Below, piece by piece: positions 1-7,145 of a stretch of DNA of 14,509 nucleotides. The stretch spans positions 1-14,509 of the forward strand of contig CAYLPT010000016.1 of assembly GCA_964385645.1 (NCBI GenBank), read 5' to 3'. The DNA is from CAYLPT01 sp964385645. Its GTDB lineage: Bacteria > Armatimonadota > Hebobacteria > Hebobacterales > Hebobacteraceae. Both the position numbers and the translations under genes were made by a program. Under the pieces are notes generated by a model. The model ran no database searches. It worked only from the letters and a program-made list of their open reading frames with translations, and was not told the DNA's origin. Every line of letters starts with the position of its first letter. The stretch's first letter is position 1.

Positions 1-27
1 CCCGCCGCCCCTGCGCCATCGCCCCGC

Positions 28-56
28 TTGCCCCGCGGGCCCGATGACGGTATCAT
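28..56 (+). promoter_or_regulatory. Putative sigma70-like promoter for the CPBP gene, with an inverted repeat over the -10 box
   Basis: A TTGCCC hexamer at 28-33 (4 of 6 matches to the -35 consensus) and TATCAT at 51-56 (5 of 6 matches to the -10 consensus) are separated by exactly 17 bases. This is one of the few AT-richer spots in the window. Transcription would begin near 63, leaving a leader of about 85 bases before the protease start. A small inverted repeat (GATGA 43-47, CGGTA loop, TCATC 53-57) overlaps the -10 box and could be an operator. The rest of 1-149 shows no convincing gene. Predicted from sequence alone. Confidence 0.42.
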
Positions 57-149
57 CTTGGCGATGCCAGCCACCCCCATCCTCCATCACATCCCTGCCG
101 CGGCGCGCGATCGCGGGCCGTCCCGGCCGCGTCTGTGGGGGACCGGCCC

Positions 150-1055
150 GTGAACCGCAGGACGCTGGGCGTGATCGTCTTCCTCGTGCTCACCTTCGCC
201 ATCACCTATGCCATCGAGTTCGGCCTGCTCGGCCGGCTCTCGCCCCTCGCGCCGGCGCGCGCTGCGGTGCTGGTCGGCGTGATGTTCGTGCCCGGGCTGT
301 GCGCGCTCTTCGTCCGGATGGCGATTGAGCGCGAGGGCTTTGCGGACGCAGGGCTGCGCTGGGGCCGCGGGCGCTACTACCTGATTGCGTGGCTCCTGCC
401 GGCCGGCCTCGGCGCGGCCGCCATGGGCCTCTCCGTGCTCCTGCGCCAGGGGGAGTATGACCCCTGGATGACCGCGGTCGCGGTCCGCATGCACTACGTC
501 GCGCCCGACCGCCCGATGCCGCCGCTGCACGTGCTTCGGGCGGTGCTCATCCTCGGCGCGCTCATCTTCGCGGTGCCCGTCAACACCGTGGCCGCCTTCG
601 GCGAGGAGTTCGGCTGGCGCGGCTATCTGCTGATGAGGCTCCTGCCTCTGGGCGCCGCGCGCGCCTTCCTGCTCAGCGGCGTCATCTGGGGCCTCTGGCA
701 CGCGCCGCTCATCCTCCAGGGCCACAACTACCCACAGCACCCGCGCTTGGGGGTGGCGCTGATGGTCGGCTTCTGCACGCTCCTCGGGGTCGTCCTGGGG
801 TGGCTGCGCCTGGCCTCGGGCAGCGTGTTCCCGGCCGCCGTCGCCCACGGCTCGGTCAACGGGCCGGGCTCGGCGCCGCTCGCCTTCCTGCGGTCCCGCA
901 ACGACATCACCACAGGCCTGCCCGGCCTGCTCGGGCAGTTGCTGATCGCGGCCTTCGTGTTCGCGCTCTGGCGCGTGGGCGCGCTGCGCCGGATCGGCGA
1001 GACCCCCATAGGAGGAGACGATGCCACAGGAGCTGTGCCCGAACCAACAGACTGA
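150..1055 (+). CDS. CPBP family intramembrane metalloprotease (Abi/Rce1-like)
   Basis: This is a polytopic membrane protein of 301 residues, made mostly of hydrophobic segments. It carries the motifs of the CPBP family (CAAX proteases and bacteriocin-processing enzymes): EEFGWR with Glu152, Glu153 and Arg157; a WxxxH variant of the FxxxH motif ending at His184 in IWGLWHAP; and His233/Asn237 in AHGSVN. In the Rce1 fold the Glu and His residues form the site inside the membrane that activates water for peptide cleavage. The full set suggests an active enzyme, but the substrate cannot be told from sequence. I chose the GTG at 150 because a GGGGGA lies about 7 bases upstream; a GTG at 135 in the same frame lacks a ribosome site. 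The 3' end overlaps the next gene by 35 bases, so the two are probably co-transcribed. Bacterial members are often linked to peptide maturation or self-immunity, but no bacteriocin-like gene is visible here. Confidence 0.85.
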   Translation: MNRRTLGVIVFLVLTFAITYAIEFGLLGRLSPLAPARAAVLVGVMFVPGLCALFVRMAIEREGFADAGLRWGRGRYYLIAWLLPAGLGAAAMGLSVLLRQGEYDPWMTAVAVRMHYVAPDRPMPPLHVLRAVLILGALIFAVPVNTVAAFGEEFGWRGYLLMRLLPLGAARAFLLSGVIWGLWHAPLILQGHNYPQHPRLGVALMVGFCTLLGVVLGWLRLASGSVFPAAVAHGSVNGPGSAPLAFLRSRNDITTGLPGLLGQLLIAAFVFALWRVGALRRIGETPIGGDDATGAVPEPTD

Positions 1056-1218
1056 CGACTGCGCCTGCACCTACCCGGGCTGCCCGCGGCACGGGCGCTG
1101 CTGTGAGTGCCTAAGCTACCACCTGGCCCACAAGCAGCTCCCTGGCTGCTGCTTCCCGCCCGAGGTGGAGAAGACCTACGACCGCAGCTTCGCCCGCTTC
1201 ATCAAGGTCTGGGGCTAG
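1021..1218 (+). CDS. Small cysteine-rich protein, DUF6485 family
   Basis: This 65-residue protein has nine cysteines (6, 14, 16, 21, 27, 28, 30, 43, 44) and histidines at 24, 34 and 37. The arrangement CxC, CPRHGRCCEC, LPGCCFPPEVEKTYDRS is characteristic of the DUF6485 family as I recall it. The spacing suggests one or two bound metal ions, probably zinc or an iron-sulfur centre, but no function is known to me. The start is strongly supported by GGAGGAG at 1011-1017, four bases before ATG. The ribosome site and the first 11 codons lie inside the end of the protease gene in another frame, so expression is likely coupled to it. No signal peptide or membrane segment is present, so it should be cytoplasmic. 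Confidence 0.75.
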   Translation: MPQELCPNQQTDDCACTYPGCPRHGRCCECLSYHLAHKQLPGCCFPPEVEKTYDRSFARFIKVWG

Positions 1219-1249
1219 CCGCGCGCGCGGCCTCGCCCCCGCTCGGGCG
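1219..1249. terminator. GC-rich palindromes between convergent genes, possible bidirectional terminator
   Basis: The 36-base gap between the DUF6485 stop and the PfkB stop holds a perfect 12-base palindrome (CCGCGCGCGCGG, 1219-1230). A second stem follows (CGCCC 1234-1238 with GGGCG 1245-1249). Their place between two converging genes fits transcription termination. There is no T tract, so this is not a classical intrinsic terminator, and the structure may simply reflect base composition. Confidence 0.25.
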
Positions 1250-1254
1250 GCGCC

Positions 1255-2310
1255 CTAGGGTGGCGTGGCCGGCGGCAGCTCGCGCCACACTGCCTCGTGG
1301 CGCGCGAACTGGGCCCTCATCTGCTCCGGCGTGGCGGCGCCGGTGGTGCCGACCTGTTGCACAGTCACGCAGGCCGCGAGATTGCCCAGCAGGCCGGCCT
1401 CCGCCGGCGTGGCGCCGGCGCACAGCGCGGCCACGATCCCCGCGGTCGCGCTGTCACCCGCCCCGACCGTGTCCAGCGGCCCCTCGAGCCGCGCCGTCGG
1501 GATGAGCTGCACACGCTCGGGCGTCACCAGGGCCAGGCCCTGTTCGCCGAGCGTCAGGTAGACGGCGCGGCCGGTGCGCGCTGCGAGCGCGGCCGCACAC
1601 CGCGGCGCCTCCCGCGGCGAGTGCGCGGGCGAGCCCGGGTGGACCGCCGCGCAGGCCTCCTCCCGGTTGGGCTTCACGATCAAGTTGCGATACTCGCCCA
1701 CCCGCGCCCGCGAGTCCCCGAACCAGACCACCTCCGGGCGCCCCTCGGCGAGCTCGGCGAGGGCCGCCCGCACCCGCGCGGTCACAGCCCCGCACTCGGG
1801 CTCCTGCACCTGGTCCTGCGCGATGACCGCCCGCACCTCCCGTGCCGCTCGCCCCACGGCGGCCAGGAGCCTTTCCTCCAGGTCGGGCGGCGTGGGGGTG
1901 CGGTTCTTCGTGTCCAGGCGCTCCAGCTCCCGGAGGCCCTCTGGTGTGCGCACCAGCGGCTTGCGGTAGCAGGGGGTGACGCGGTCGGCGCGCACCAGCA
2001 GGTCGTGGGTCTCGGCGCCCAGGCGCCGCAGGCCGCGGGCCAGCTCCAGGCCCTCGCCGTCATCGCCGATGAAGCCTATGCACGCCACCCGCCCGACGCC
2101 CAGCGCGCGCAGGTTGGCGACGATGGTGCCCGCGGCGCCCGGCTGCCGGCGGATTGCGACGACCTGGCGGGCCTCGAGGCCCGTCTCCAGCGAGCGCTCG
2201 GAGAGTGCGGGCTCGATCTCGAGGTACTCGTCGAGGAAGAAGTCGCCGATCACCGCTACCGCTGCCGCGGGGAACGCCGACAGCAGCTCCTCGAGGCGAG
2301 CTCGCGTCAC
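1255..2310 (-). CDS. PfkB/ribokinase-family carbohydrate kinase (RfaE1/HldE kinase-domain-like)
   Basis: This 351-residue cytoplasmic protein should phosphorylate a sugar or sugar phosphate with ATP. The N-terminal VIGDFFLDEYLE (20-31) is the opening strand and substrate-side motif seen in the HldE (RfaE1) branch. A glycine-rich QPGAAGTIVANLRALG segment lies near 56-71, KPNREEA at 213-219, and the PfkB signature DTVGAGDSATAG at 280-291, with Asp286 as the expected catalytic base in GAGD. There is no cytidylyltransferase domain, so it is a kinase only. The GTG start overlaps the stop of the upstream gene as GTGA, with GGAG a few bases earlier, indicating translational coupling. It is the last gene of the HAD / DHS-like / PfkB operon. 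The HldE-like look suggests a heptose-like or other bacterial sugar phosphate, but the substrate is not determined. Confidence 0.85.
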   Translation of the reverse strand: MTRARLEELLSAFPAAAVAVIGDFFLDEYLEIEPALSERSLETGLEARQVVAIRRQPGAAGTIVANLRALGVGRVACIGFIGDDGEGLELARGLRRLGAETHDLLVRADRVTPCYRKPLVRTPEGLRELERLDTKNRTPTPPDLEERLLAAVGRAAREVRAVIAQDQVQEPECGAVTARVRAALAELAEGRPEVVWFGDSRARVGEYRNLIVKPNREEACAAVHPGSPAHSPREAPRCAAALAARTGRAVYLTLGEQGLALVTPERVQLIPTARLEGPLDTVGAGDSATAGIVAALCAGATPAEAGLLGNLAACVTVQQVGTTGAATPEQMRAQFARHEAVWRELPPATPP

Positions 2311-3278
2311 CCGAGCCGCTCCAGGCGTCGCGCCAGCGCGCGGTGCAGCGCGGGCAGGGAGGCGCGCAGGTCCCCCTGGAAGTAGAAGCTCTCCCCGCCG
2401 TCGGCCACCGTACGCACGAGGATCGTCTTGTAGGGGCGGAAGTAGTACCGCGGGTCGCTCTTGGGGGCCTCCCGGTGAAAGTCATCCCCCAGCTCGACGA
2501 GGTCGAACACTGCGGTGGTGAGACGCTGGATGGCGCGCCCCTCCTGGGCCTCGACATTGCGGGCCATGGCGAGCGCCTTGAGGTAGACCTCGGGGCCCAT
2601 GACCGCGCTGCCCAAGCAGAGGAACACCCCGCCCTCCAGTCGGCGGACATGCTCGGCGAGGAGGAGAAAGTCGCGCTGGGAGGCGGCCCCGGTTGCGGAG
2701 CCGTCGAAGTTGGGGTGCTCGTGGATGATGTCGTAGCCGATTCCCACATGGACCGTGGCGGGCACGCCCAATGTGTAGGCGGCCGCGAGCACGCTGATCT
2801 CGCGGTGCGGCAGCGCGCGGGCGACGATCGCCTCGCCCACCGCCTCCCCGAGGCCTTGGTCCGGCCCGGCCGCGTTGACGATCTCGTTGATCTCGCCCGT
2901 CTCCTGCCACAGGCCGAACTCGCCGGTCCTGATGTAGCGCGCCACGCTCTCCGTGGTTGCGCCGATGCGCGCCAGCTCGTAGTCGTGCACCACGCAGGCG
3001 CCGTTCATGCCCAGGCAGGTGATCGCGCGCCGCCGCATCAGGTCAATGACGAAGCGGGAAAGCCCTTGCTTGATGACGTGCGCGCCCATGAGCACCACCA
3101 CGGCGGCCCCGGCCTCCCGCGCCGCGGCCATGCGCGCGGCGAGCGTCGCCAGGTCGGGGTGGTCGTAGGGCGGCGTGTCCGCGTCCAGCGCGAGGACCTC
3201 GGCGATGCTCATGTCGTGCGCGCGCTCGGACAGCGGCCGCAGCCTCAGCTTGCTCGCGTCAAAGCGCTCGTGCCTCAT
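2307..3278 (-). CDS. Deoxyhypusine-synthase-like protein of unknown substrate
   Basis: This 323-residue protein resembles the deoxyhypusine synthase (DHS) fold. The order of elements fits: GMNGACVVHDYELARIGAT (90-108) where DHS has its TAGGVEED loop; a central Rossmann-like region with GVFLCLGSAVMGPEVYLKAL (217-236) in place of the GGGVVKH loop; and AVFDLVELGDDF (256-267) before a basic PRYYFRPYKT (276-285). By position, Lys284 would sit where DHS has its catalytic lysine, but the canonical motif around that lysine is not recognisable. Bacteria have no eIF5A, so true hypusination is unlikely; bacterial relatives can act on polyamines or be uncharacterised. The ATG at 3278 has a strong GGGAGGGG site and overlaps the HAD stop as ATGA; the 3' end overlaps the kinase start as GTGA. 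The context implies a role with a sugar phosphate or an NAD-dependent step. The fold assignment is from memory of the family. Confidence 0.6.
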   Translation of the reverse strand: MRHERFDASKLRLRPLSERAHDMSIAEVLALDADTPPYDHPDLATLAARMAAAREAGAAVVVLMGAHVIKQGLSRFVIDLMRRRAITCLGMNGACVVHDYELARIGATTESVARYIRTGEFGLWQETGEINEIVNAAGPDQGLGEAVGEAIVARALPHREISVLAAAYTLGVPATVHVGIGYDIIHEHPNFDGSATGAASQRDFLLLAEHVRRLEGGVFLCLGSAVMGPEVYLKALAMARNVEAQEGRAIQRLTTAVFDLVELGDDFHREAPKSDPRYYFRPYKTILVRTVADGGESFYFQGDLRASLPALHRALARRLERLG

Positions 3279-4096
3279 GGCCCCTCCCTTTCCCCGAACA
3301 GATAGGAGACCAACCGCTCGTGCTCCCGGTAGTCGGGCACGATCACGTCCGCCCCCGCCCGGATCAACCGCTGGCGCTTCCACTCATCAATCCCCTGCCG
3401 CCTGGCCTCGTCGGAGGCCACGCCCACCGCGATCCCGCCGGCGGCCTTCGTGTTCTCGATCTCCACGAACCCGTCTCCGACGCCGAGGAACTCCGGCCCC
3501 TGCAGCCCGTGCTCCCGGACGATCTGCTGCACGAGCATCGCCTTCGAGAACTCCCAGTAGCGCGGCCGGGCGCCGTAAATACGATCGGCGAAGTATGCCT
3601 CCAGCCCCAGGGCCGCCGCCTCCCGCGCCACATCCTCCTGGTCGGTCCCGCTCGCCAGGTAGAGCGCGACGCCCCGCCGCCTCAGCCCCTCCAGCATGGC
3701 CCGCGCGCCGGGCACGAGGAAGTCGTCGGCCGCCGCCCGTCCCTCCGCCAGCGCCGCCAGGCGAGGCGCGATGCGCGCGTGGAGCCGGGACAGATAGCGC
3801 CGTTTGTACTCGCCGGCCTCCCGCGGCTCCCCGCCCCGGCGCACCACCTCCTCCCGCAGCCGCAGCATCTGGTAAATGGTCTGCTTGCCGGTGAGCTCGG
3901 CCACGAAGTCCCCCACCGCGCGGCGGAGATCGGCCTCACCCTCGCGGTCCGGCGTCTCCAGCAGCACCTCGACCATCATCGGGACCATGACCTGCTGCCA
4001 GCCCTCTCGGATCAGCGAGAGCGTGCCGTCGAAGTCGAAGAGCGCGGAGCGCACCCGCCCGCGCTGGATCTCCGGATGGATCACCTCGATGCTCAT
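3275..4096 (-). CDS. HAD-superfamily phosphatase (phosphoglycolate-phosphatase/beta-phosphoglucomutase-like)
   Basis: This 273-residue cytoplasmic protein has all HAD motifs. Motif I is DFDGTLS at 21-27, with nucleophile Asp21 and acid/base Asp23. Motif II is the YLASGTD region with Ser149. Motif III is a lysine in EFSKAM (Lys190). Motif IV is GVGDGFVEIE, with Asp208 and Glu212 for magnesium. The roughly 110 residues between motifs I and II are helical in character and correspond to a C1 cap, so a small phosphorylated metabolite is the expected substrate. It is the first gene of a coupled operon with a DHS-like protein and a PfkB kinase, its stop overlapping the next start as ATGA. The ATG at 4096 has only a weak ribosome site (CAGGC); the start is chosen because motif I then sits at a normal distance from the N terminus. 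Confidence 0.85.
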   Translation of the reverse strand: MSIEVIHPEIQRGRVRSALFDFDGTLSLIREGWQQVMVPMMVEVLLETPDREGEADLRRAVGDFVAELTGKQTIYQMLRLREEVVRRGGEPREAGEYKRRYLSRLHARIAPRLAALAEGRAAADDFLVPGARAMLEGLRRRGVALYLASGTDQEDVAREAAALGLEAYFADRIYGARPRYWEFSKAMLVQQIVREHGLQGPEFLGVGDGFVEIENTKAAGGIAVGVASDEARRQGIDEWKRQRLIRAGADVIVPDYREHERLVSYLFGEREGP

Positions 4097-4116
4097 GCCT
4101 GGGGCCGTCCGCTGCA

Positions 4117-4156
4117 GGGGAGTCTTCTCCCCGGCATCGGGGCGTCCTGCCCCCGA
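4117..4156. repeat. Two hairpins in the spacer between divergent genes
   Basis: GGGGAG (4117-4122) pairs with CTCCCC (4127-4132) around a TCTT loop. TCGGGGC (4137-4143) pairs with GCCCC-GA (4149-4156) with one bulged C. On the minus strand these lie in the presumed leader of the HAD operon, within about 60 bases of its start. They could affect transcript folding or termination. Neither is followed by a U tract in either direction, and GC-rich DNA makes short stems common. Confidence 0.3.
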
Positions 4157-4182
4157 CGGCGGGGGTGACGGGCCGGGCCGCG

Positions 4183-4191
4183 TGGTATAAG
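4183..4191 (+). promoter_or_regulatory. Extended -10 promoter element for the UbiA gene
   Basis: TGG-TATAAG (4183-4191) matches the TGn extension plus a 5-of-6 match to TATAAT, in an otherwise GC-saturated spacer. No good -35 box is visible at the right distance, as expected for an extended -10 promoter. The reverse strand of the same AT-rich block (CTATCTTATACC) could provide a -10 for the divergent HAD operon. The element also helps decide the UbiA start, because an in-frame GTG at 4165 would lie upstream of it. Confidence 0.4.
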
Positions 4192-4215
4192 ATAGCCGCA
4201 GGAGGCACTGGCTCG

Positions 4216-5115
4216 GTGCTGCGCGCGCTCCTGGAGGCGATGCGACCCCGGCAGTGGACGAAGAACCTCTTCGTCCTCGCGGGCGTCGTGTTCGGCCGCC
4301 GGCTTCACGACCCGGCGGCCGTCGCCAACAGCATGGCCGCCTTCGCGCTCTTCTGCCTGCTCTCCTCGAGTGTCTACCTCATCAACGATGTCGCCGACGC
4401 GGAGCAGGACCGCCAGCACCCCGCCAAGCGCGCCCGCCCCGTCGCCTCCGGCCGGCTCTCCCCCGGCGCGGCACTCACCGCCGCCGCCGCCCTCGCCGCC
4501 GGCAGCCTCGCCCTCTCTCTCGCCCTGCCGCTCGCCTTCACGCTCACCGCCGCGGCCTACTTCGCGCTCAACCTGCTCTACTCGTTCGCGCTCAAGGACG
4601 TCGTCATCCTGGACGTGCTCGCCATCTCGATCTTCTTCGTCCTGCGCGCGGTGGCAGGCGCGGAGGCCGTCGGCGTCGAGATCTCCCACTGGCTCCTCAT
4701 CTGCACCCTGCTGCTCGCCCTCTTCATCGCCCTCAGCAAGCGCCGCCATGAGCTGGTGCTGCTGGAGCAGAACGCCTCCGCCCACCGGGAGAGCCTCACC
4801 GAGTACACCCCCTATCTGCTCGACCAGATGATCGCGGTGGTCACCGCCTCCGTGGTCATGGCCTACACGCTGTACACGGTGGACGAGCGGACCGTGGCGG
4901 AGTTCGGCACCCGGTGGCTGCTGGTCACCATCCCCTTCGTCATGTTTGGCGTCTTCCGCTACCTGTACTTGATCCACCAGCGCGGCGAGGGCGGCGACCC
5001 CGACCGCATCATCCTCTCCGACCGCCCCTTCCTCATCAACCTCCTGCTCTGGACGGCCACCGCCGGCGCGGTCATCTACTTGCTCCAGCGGCTGCCCTGG
5101 GGCGGGCGTCCCTAG
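4216..5115 (+). CDS. UbiA-family prenyltransferase, decaprenyl-phosphate phosphoribosyltransferase type
   Basis: This 299-residue integral membrane protein opens with MRPRQWTKNLFVLAGVVFG (9-27), the N-terminal signature of DPPR-synthase-like UbiA proteins. The first acidic motif is NDVADAEQD (57-65, Asp58, Asp61, Asp65), followed by HPAKRARPVASG. The second acidic region is ALKDVVILDVLAIS (Asp128, Asp133), followed by a conserved LSKRRHEL loop near 173-180. About eight or nine membrane helices are apparent. The best studied relative, from mycobacteria, transfers phosphoribose from PRPP to a polyprenyl phosphate to make an arabinose or ribose donor for the cell envelope. The GTG start at 4216 follows AGGAGG at 4200-4205 by 10 bases; ATG 4240 is too close to its GGAGG, and GTG 4165 precedes the likely promoter. 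It stands alone, diverging from the HAD operon, with no epimerase or reductase partner visible. Confidence 0.85.
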   Translation: MLRALLEAMRPRQWTKNLFVLAGVVFGRRLHDPAAVANSMAAFALFCLLSSSVYLINDVADAEQDRQHPAKRARPVASGRLSPGAALTAAAALAAGSLALSLALPLAFTLTAAAYFALNLLYSFALKDVVILDVLAISIFFVLRAVAGAEAVGVEISHWLLICTLLLALFIALSKRRHELVLLEQNASAHRESLTEYTPYLLDQMIAVVTASVVMAYTLYTVDERTVAEFGTRWLLVTIPFVMFGVFRYLYLIHQRGEGGDPDRIILSDRPFLINLLLWTATAGAVIYLLQRLPWGGRP

Positions 5116-5175
5116 GCCCCGCGGCACAGGCGGTCAGCGGCGTTTCGCACCTTCGGGCCCGGAGGCGCTGTGCGC

Positions 5176-7119
5176 TCACCCGCTGACGGTGATCCCGAGC
5201 GCCTGCCGCGCCAGCCACACCAGGCAGCCCGCGCAGGCCGAGCCGACGATGACGCCGAGGGCGACCTGGAAGGAGAGCCGGTAGGTTCCCCGGCCGCCCC
5301 AGCGCAGCACGATGGCCTTCGCGAGCCAGGCGAGGAAGACCGCGGCGACGGTGCCCTCGATGCCGGAGCCGATGGAGACGGGGAGCGCGACCGGGTGGAG
5401 GGGGAAGCCCGGGAAGTGCAGCTTGAGGGCCATCAGCACTGCGCACAAGAGCGCGCCGCCGCCGATCGCCCCGGTCGCCCACCAGTCAGTGCCCGTGGGC
5501 TGGGTCAGCCGCTGGTCGAGCGCGCTGAAGTCGCCTCGAGCGCGGAAGACCGGGGCCATGTGCGACCGGATGCTCGCGCCGTTGGCGTAGTTGAGGTGCA
5601 GGTTCGACCAGAAGAGCGCCAGCGAGCCGACGACGGCGGCCGCCATGATGGGGACGGCGAGGCCGCGCAGAGTCCGCTCGCGCTCGCCCATCTTCAGCGC
5701 CTCGATGGTGAGGGGCGCCGGGTTCCCTCTCTGGCTGACAGTGAAGGGCTCGAGGAGAGTGAACGCCGCGTGGGTGGGAGGGTCGAACGCGCGCACGCCC
5801 GCGGTCAGCATGAGCATGTTGCCGGGGCCGGCCAGCATGAACTCGTGGTGCGGGGGACCAAGCTGCGCGCGGATGCGCGCCAGGGTGACGGAGATGAGCA
5901 CGAACAGCCCGAGGAAGGCCGCCGCCGCGCCGAGGGCCATGCCCATGCGAAGCACGAACCACATCAGGTAGCCCACCCCGGCGACCGCGCCGGCCAGCGC
6001 GAGCCGGTGGCCCAGCGCCTCCTCCCGGTCGCCCAAAGGGCCCCGCCCCAGCAGCGCGCCCCGCAGCAGCGCCGACAGATAGCGGCGGTCGAGCCACAGC
6101 GCGGAGCCGACCAGCGCGAGCAGCGCGCCGAAGGACTGCGCGTCTATGTAGGGAGGCCCCGACCAGGTGTGGGTGTTCCAGCCAAAGTGGATGGTGAGCA
6201 CCTGCTGCACCTTCGCGAGCAGGGTGAAGACCCACAGCGAAAACAGCAGGTCCACGGGGATCAGGTATGAGATGCCGATCAGGAAGGGCTCGAACCAGAA
6301 CCACGGCTGCCGGATGCCGGACCAGGGCCGCATGTGCGAGATGTACTGCCCGTAGTCGAACGAGAACGCGAACGTGGGCACCGAGGGCACGAAGGAGCTG
6401 ACGAAGTCCAGCAGCACGATCCCCGCCGTCACCGCCGCCCCGAGCTGGAAGGCCCGCGCCCGCCAGAGCTGGCCCCCCGGCTCCACCATGGCGGTGGGAA
6501 CATGCACCAGCGGGAAGGCCATCTTCTCCTCTTCGACCCAGCGGCGCCGAAACAGCGAGCTCACACACAGGAACACCCACACCAGCGCGGCCACGAACGA
6601 CGTCCACCACAGCGTCGGGCCCAGCCAGGCCTCCAAGACCTGCCGCTGGTAGGGGCACATCCGCCCCTCCCAGAACCCGATCACCGCCACCGGATCCTCC
6701 ACCACCAGCCAGCTCGGCAGGTGAGGCAGGAGGTTCACCGCCCAGCGGTTGCTCTCCGTCGCGTGGCGGAACGGGTAGGTCAGGTAGGTGGGCAGGTTGG
6801 CCATCCAGTCCCACCCACTCGCGCACATCGTGGTGCCGAAGGTCAGCATGATGTAGACGACCAGCAGCTCCCCCGGCGCCAGCCGCGCCCGGGGCCAGCG
6901 CCTCCCCAGCAGGGCGTTGAGGCCCAGCAGCAGCGCGAGGATGAAGACGGTGGTGTGGAACAGGGAGGAGCCGCCGGTGATGTGCTGCTGGTACCAGACG
7001 TTCCAGGTAAGCCACAGCGTGTTGATCGGCAGCAGCACGGCCCCCAGCGCGACCGCCCGCCAGGTCACAAAGCGCGGCCGCGCGCGCGAGTCCCGCCCTC
7101 GCCTGTCGCTGTCTCGCAT
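5176..7119 (-). CDS. Large polytopic membrane protein, DUF6785/DUF6784 family
   Basis: This 647-residue protein has a short basic N terminus and about 14 hydrophobic segments. Recognisable features include TLWLTWNVWYQQHITGGSS in the first fifth, a long loop with LPTYLTYPFRHATESNRW, an EEEKMAFPLVHVPTAM segment, and a C-terminal part with FPLHPVALPVSIGSG. I match this to the DUF6785 domain followed by DUF6784, a family seen in many uncultured bacterial genomes. The pattern is loosely reminiscent of oligopeptide (OPT) transporters, so a transport role is plausible but unproven. The ATG at 7119 has AGGAG about 9 bases upstream; an earlier in-frame start would add 31 unstructured residues. It lies 147 bases downstream of the glucan operon on the same strand and could be read from it or from its own promoter. 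It converges with the UbiA gene, 60 bases away, where I see no clear terminator. Confidence 0.75.
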   Translation of the reverse strand: MRDSDRRGRDSRARPRFVTWRAVALGAVLLPINTLWLTWNVWYQQHITGGSSLFHTTVFILALLLGLNALLGRRWPRARLAPGELLVVYIMLTFGTTMCASGWDWMANLPTYLTYPFRHATESNRWAVNLLPHLPSWLVVEDPVAVIGFWEGRMCPYQRQVLEAWLGPTLWWTSFVAALVWVFLCVSSLFRRRWVEEEKMAFPLVHVPTAMVEPGGQLWRARAFQLGAAVTAGIVLLDFVSSFVPSVPTFAFSFDYGQYISHMRPWSGIRQPWFWFEPFLIGISYLIPVDLLFSLWVFTLLAKVQQVLTIHFGWNTHTWSGPPYIDAQSFGALLALVGSALWLDRRYLSALLRGALLGRGPLGDREEALGHRLALAGAVAGVGYLMWFVLRMGMALGAAAAFLGLFVLISVTLARIRAQLGPPHHEFMLAGPGNMLMLTAGVRAFDPPTHAAFTLLEPFTVSQRGNPAPLTIEALKMGERERTLRGLAVPIMAAAVVGSLALFWSNLHLNYANGASIRSHMAPVFRARGDFSALDQRLTQPTGTDWWATGAIGGGALLCAVLMALKLHFPGFPLHPVALPVSIGSGIEGTVAAVFLAWLAKAIVLRWGGRGTYRLSFQVALGVIVGSACAGCLVWLARQALGITVSG

Positions 7120-7145
7120 CCGGAGTGACTCCTGGCTGTCGGGGC

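Noticed and set aside
1..87. Possible divergent gene start on the minus strand (ATG at 87, open to the left edge)
   Set aside because: Only 29 codons are visible, the ribosome site is weak, third positions are less GC-rich than in the real genes, and the frame overlaps the predicted plus-strand promoter.
87..1070. Long open frame on the minus strand opposite the CPBP gene
   Set aside because: It is antisense to a protein with all family motifs, its translation is low-complexity (Arg, Ala, Gln, His), and long opposite frames are common at this GC content. The same applies to the long frames opposite or beside the other genes, e.g. 4093-5127 (-), 5170-6270 (+) and 5486-7423 (-).
2686..2714. 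FDGSATGA in the DHS-like protein (191-198), similar to the FDGSDSGA motif before the catalytic lysine of DHS
   Set aside because: It would imply that the catalytic lysine is replaced by alanine, but the motif lies too early in the protein; the order of other elements places Lys284 at that site instead. The likeness is probably chance.
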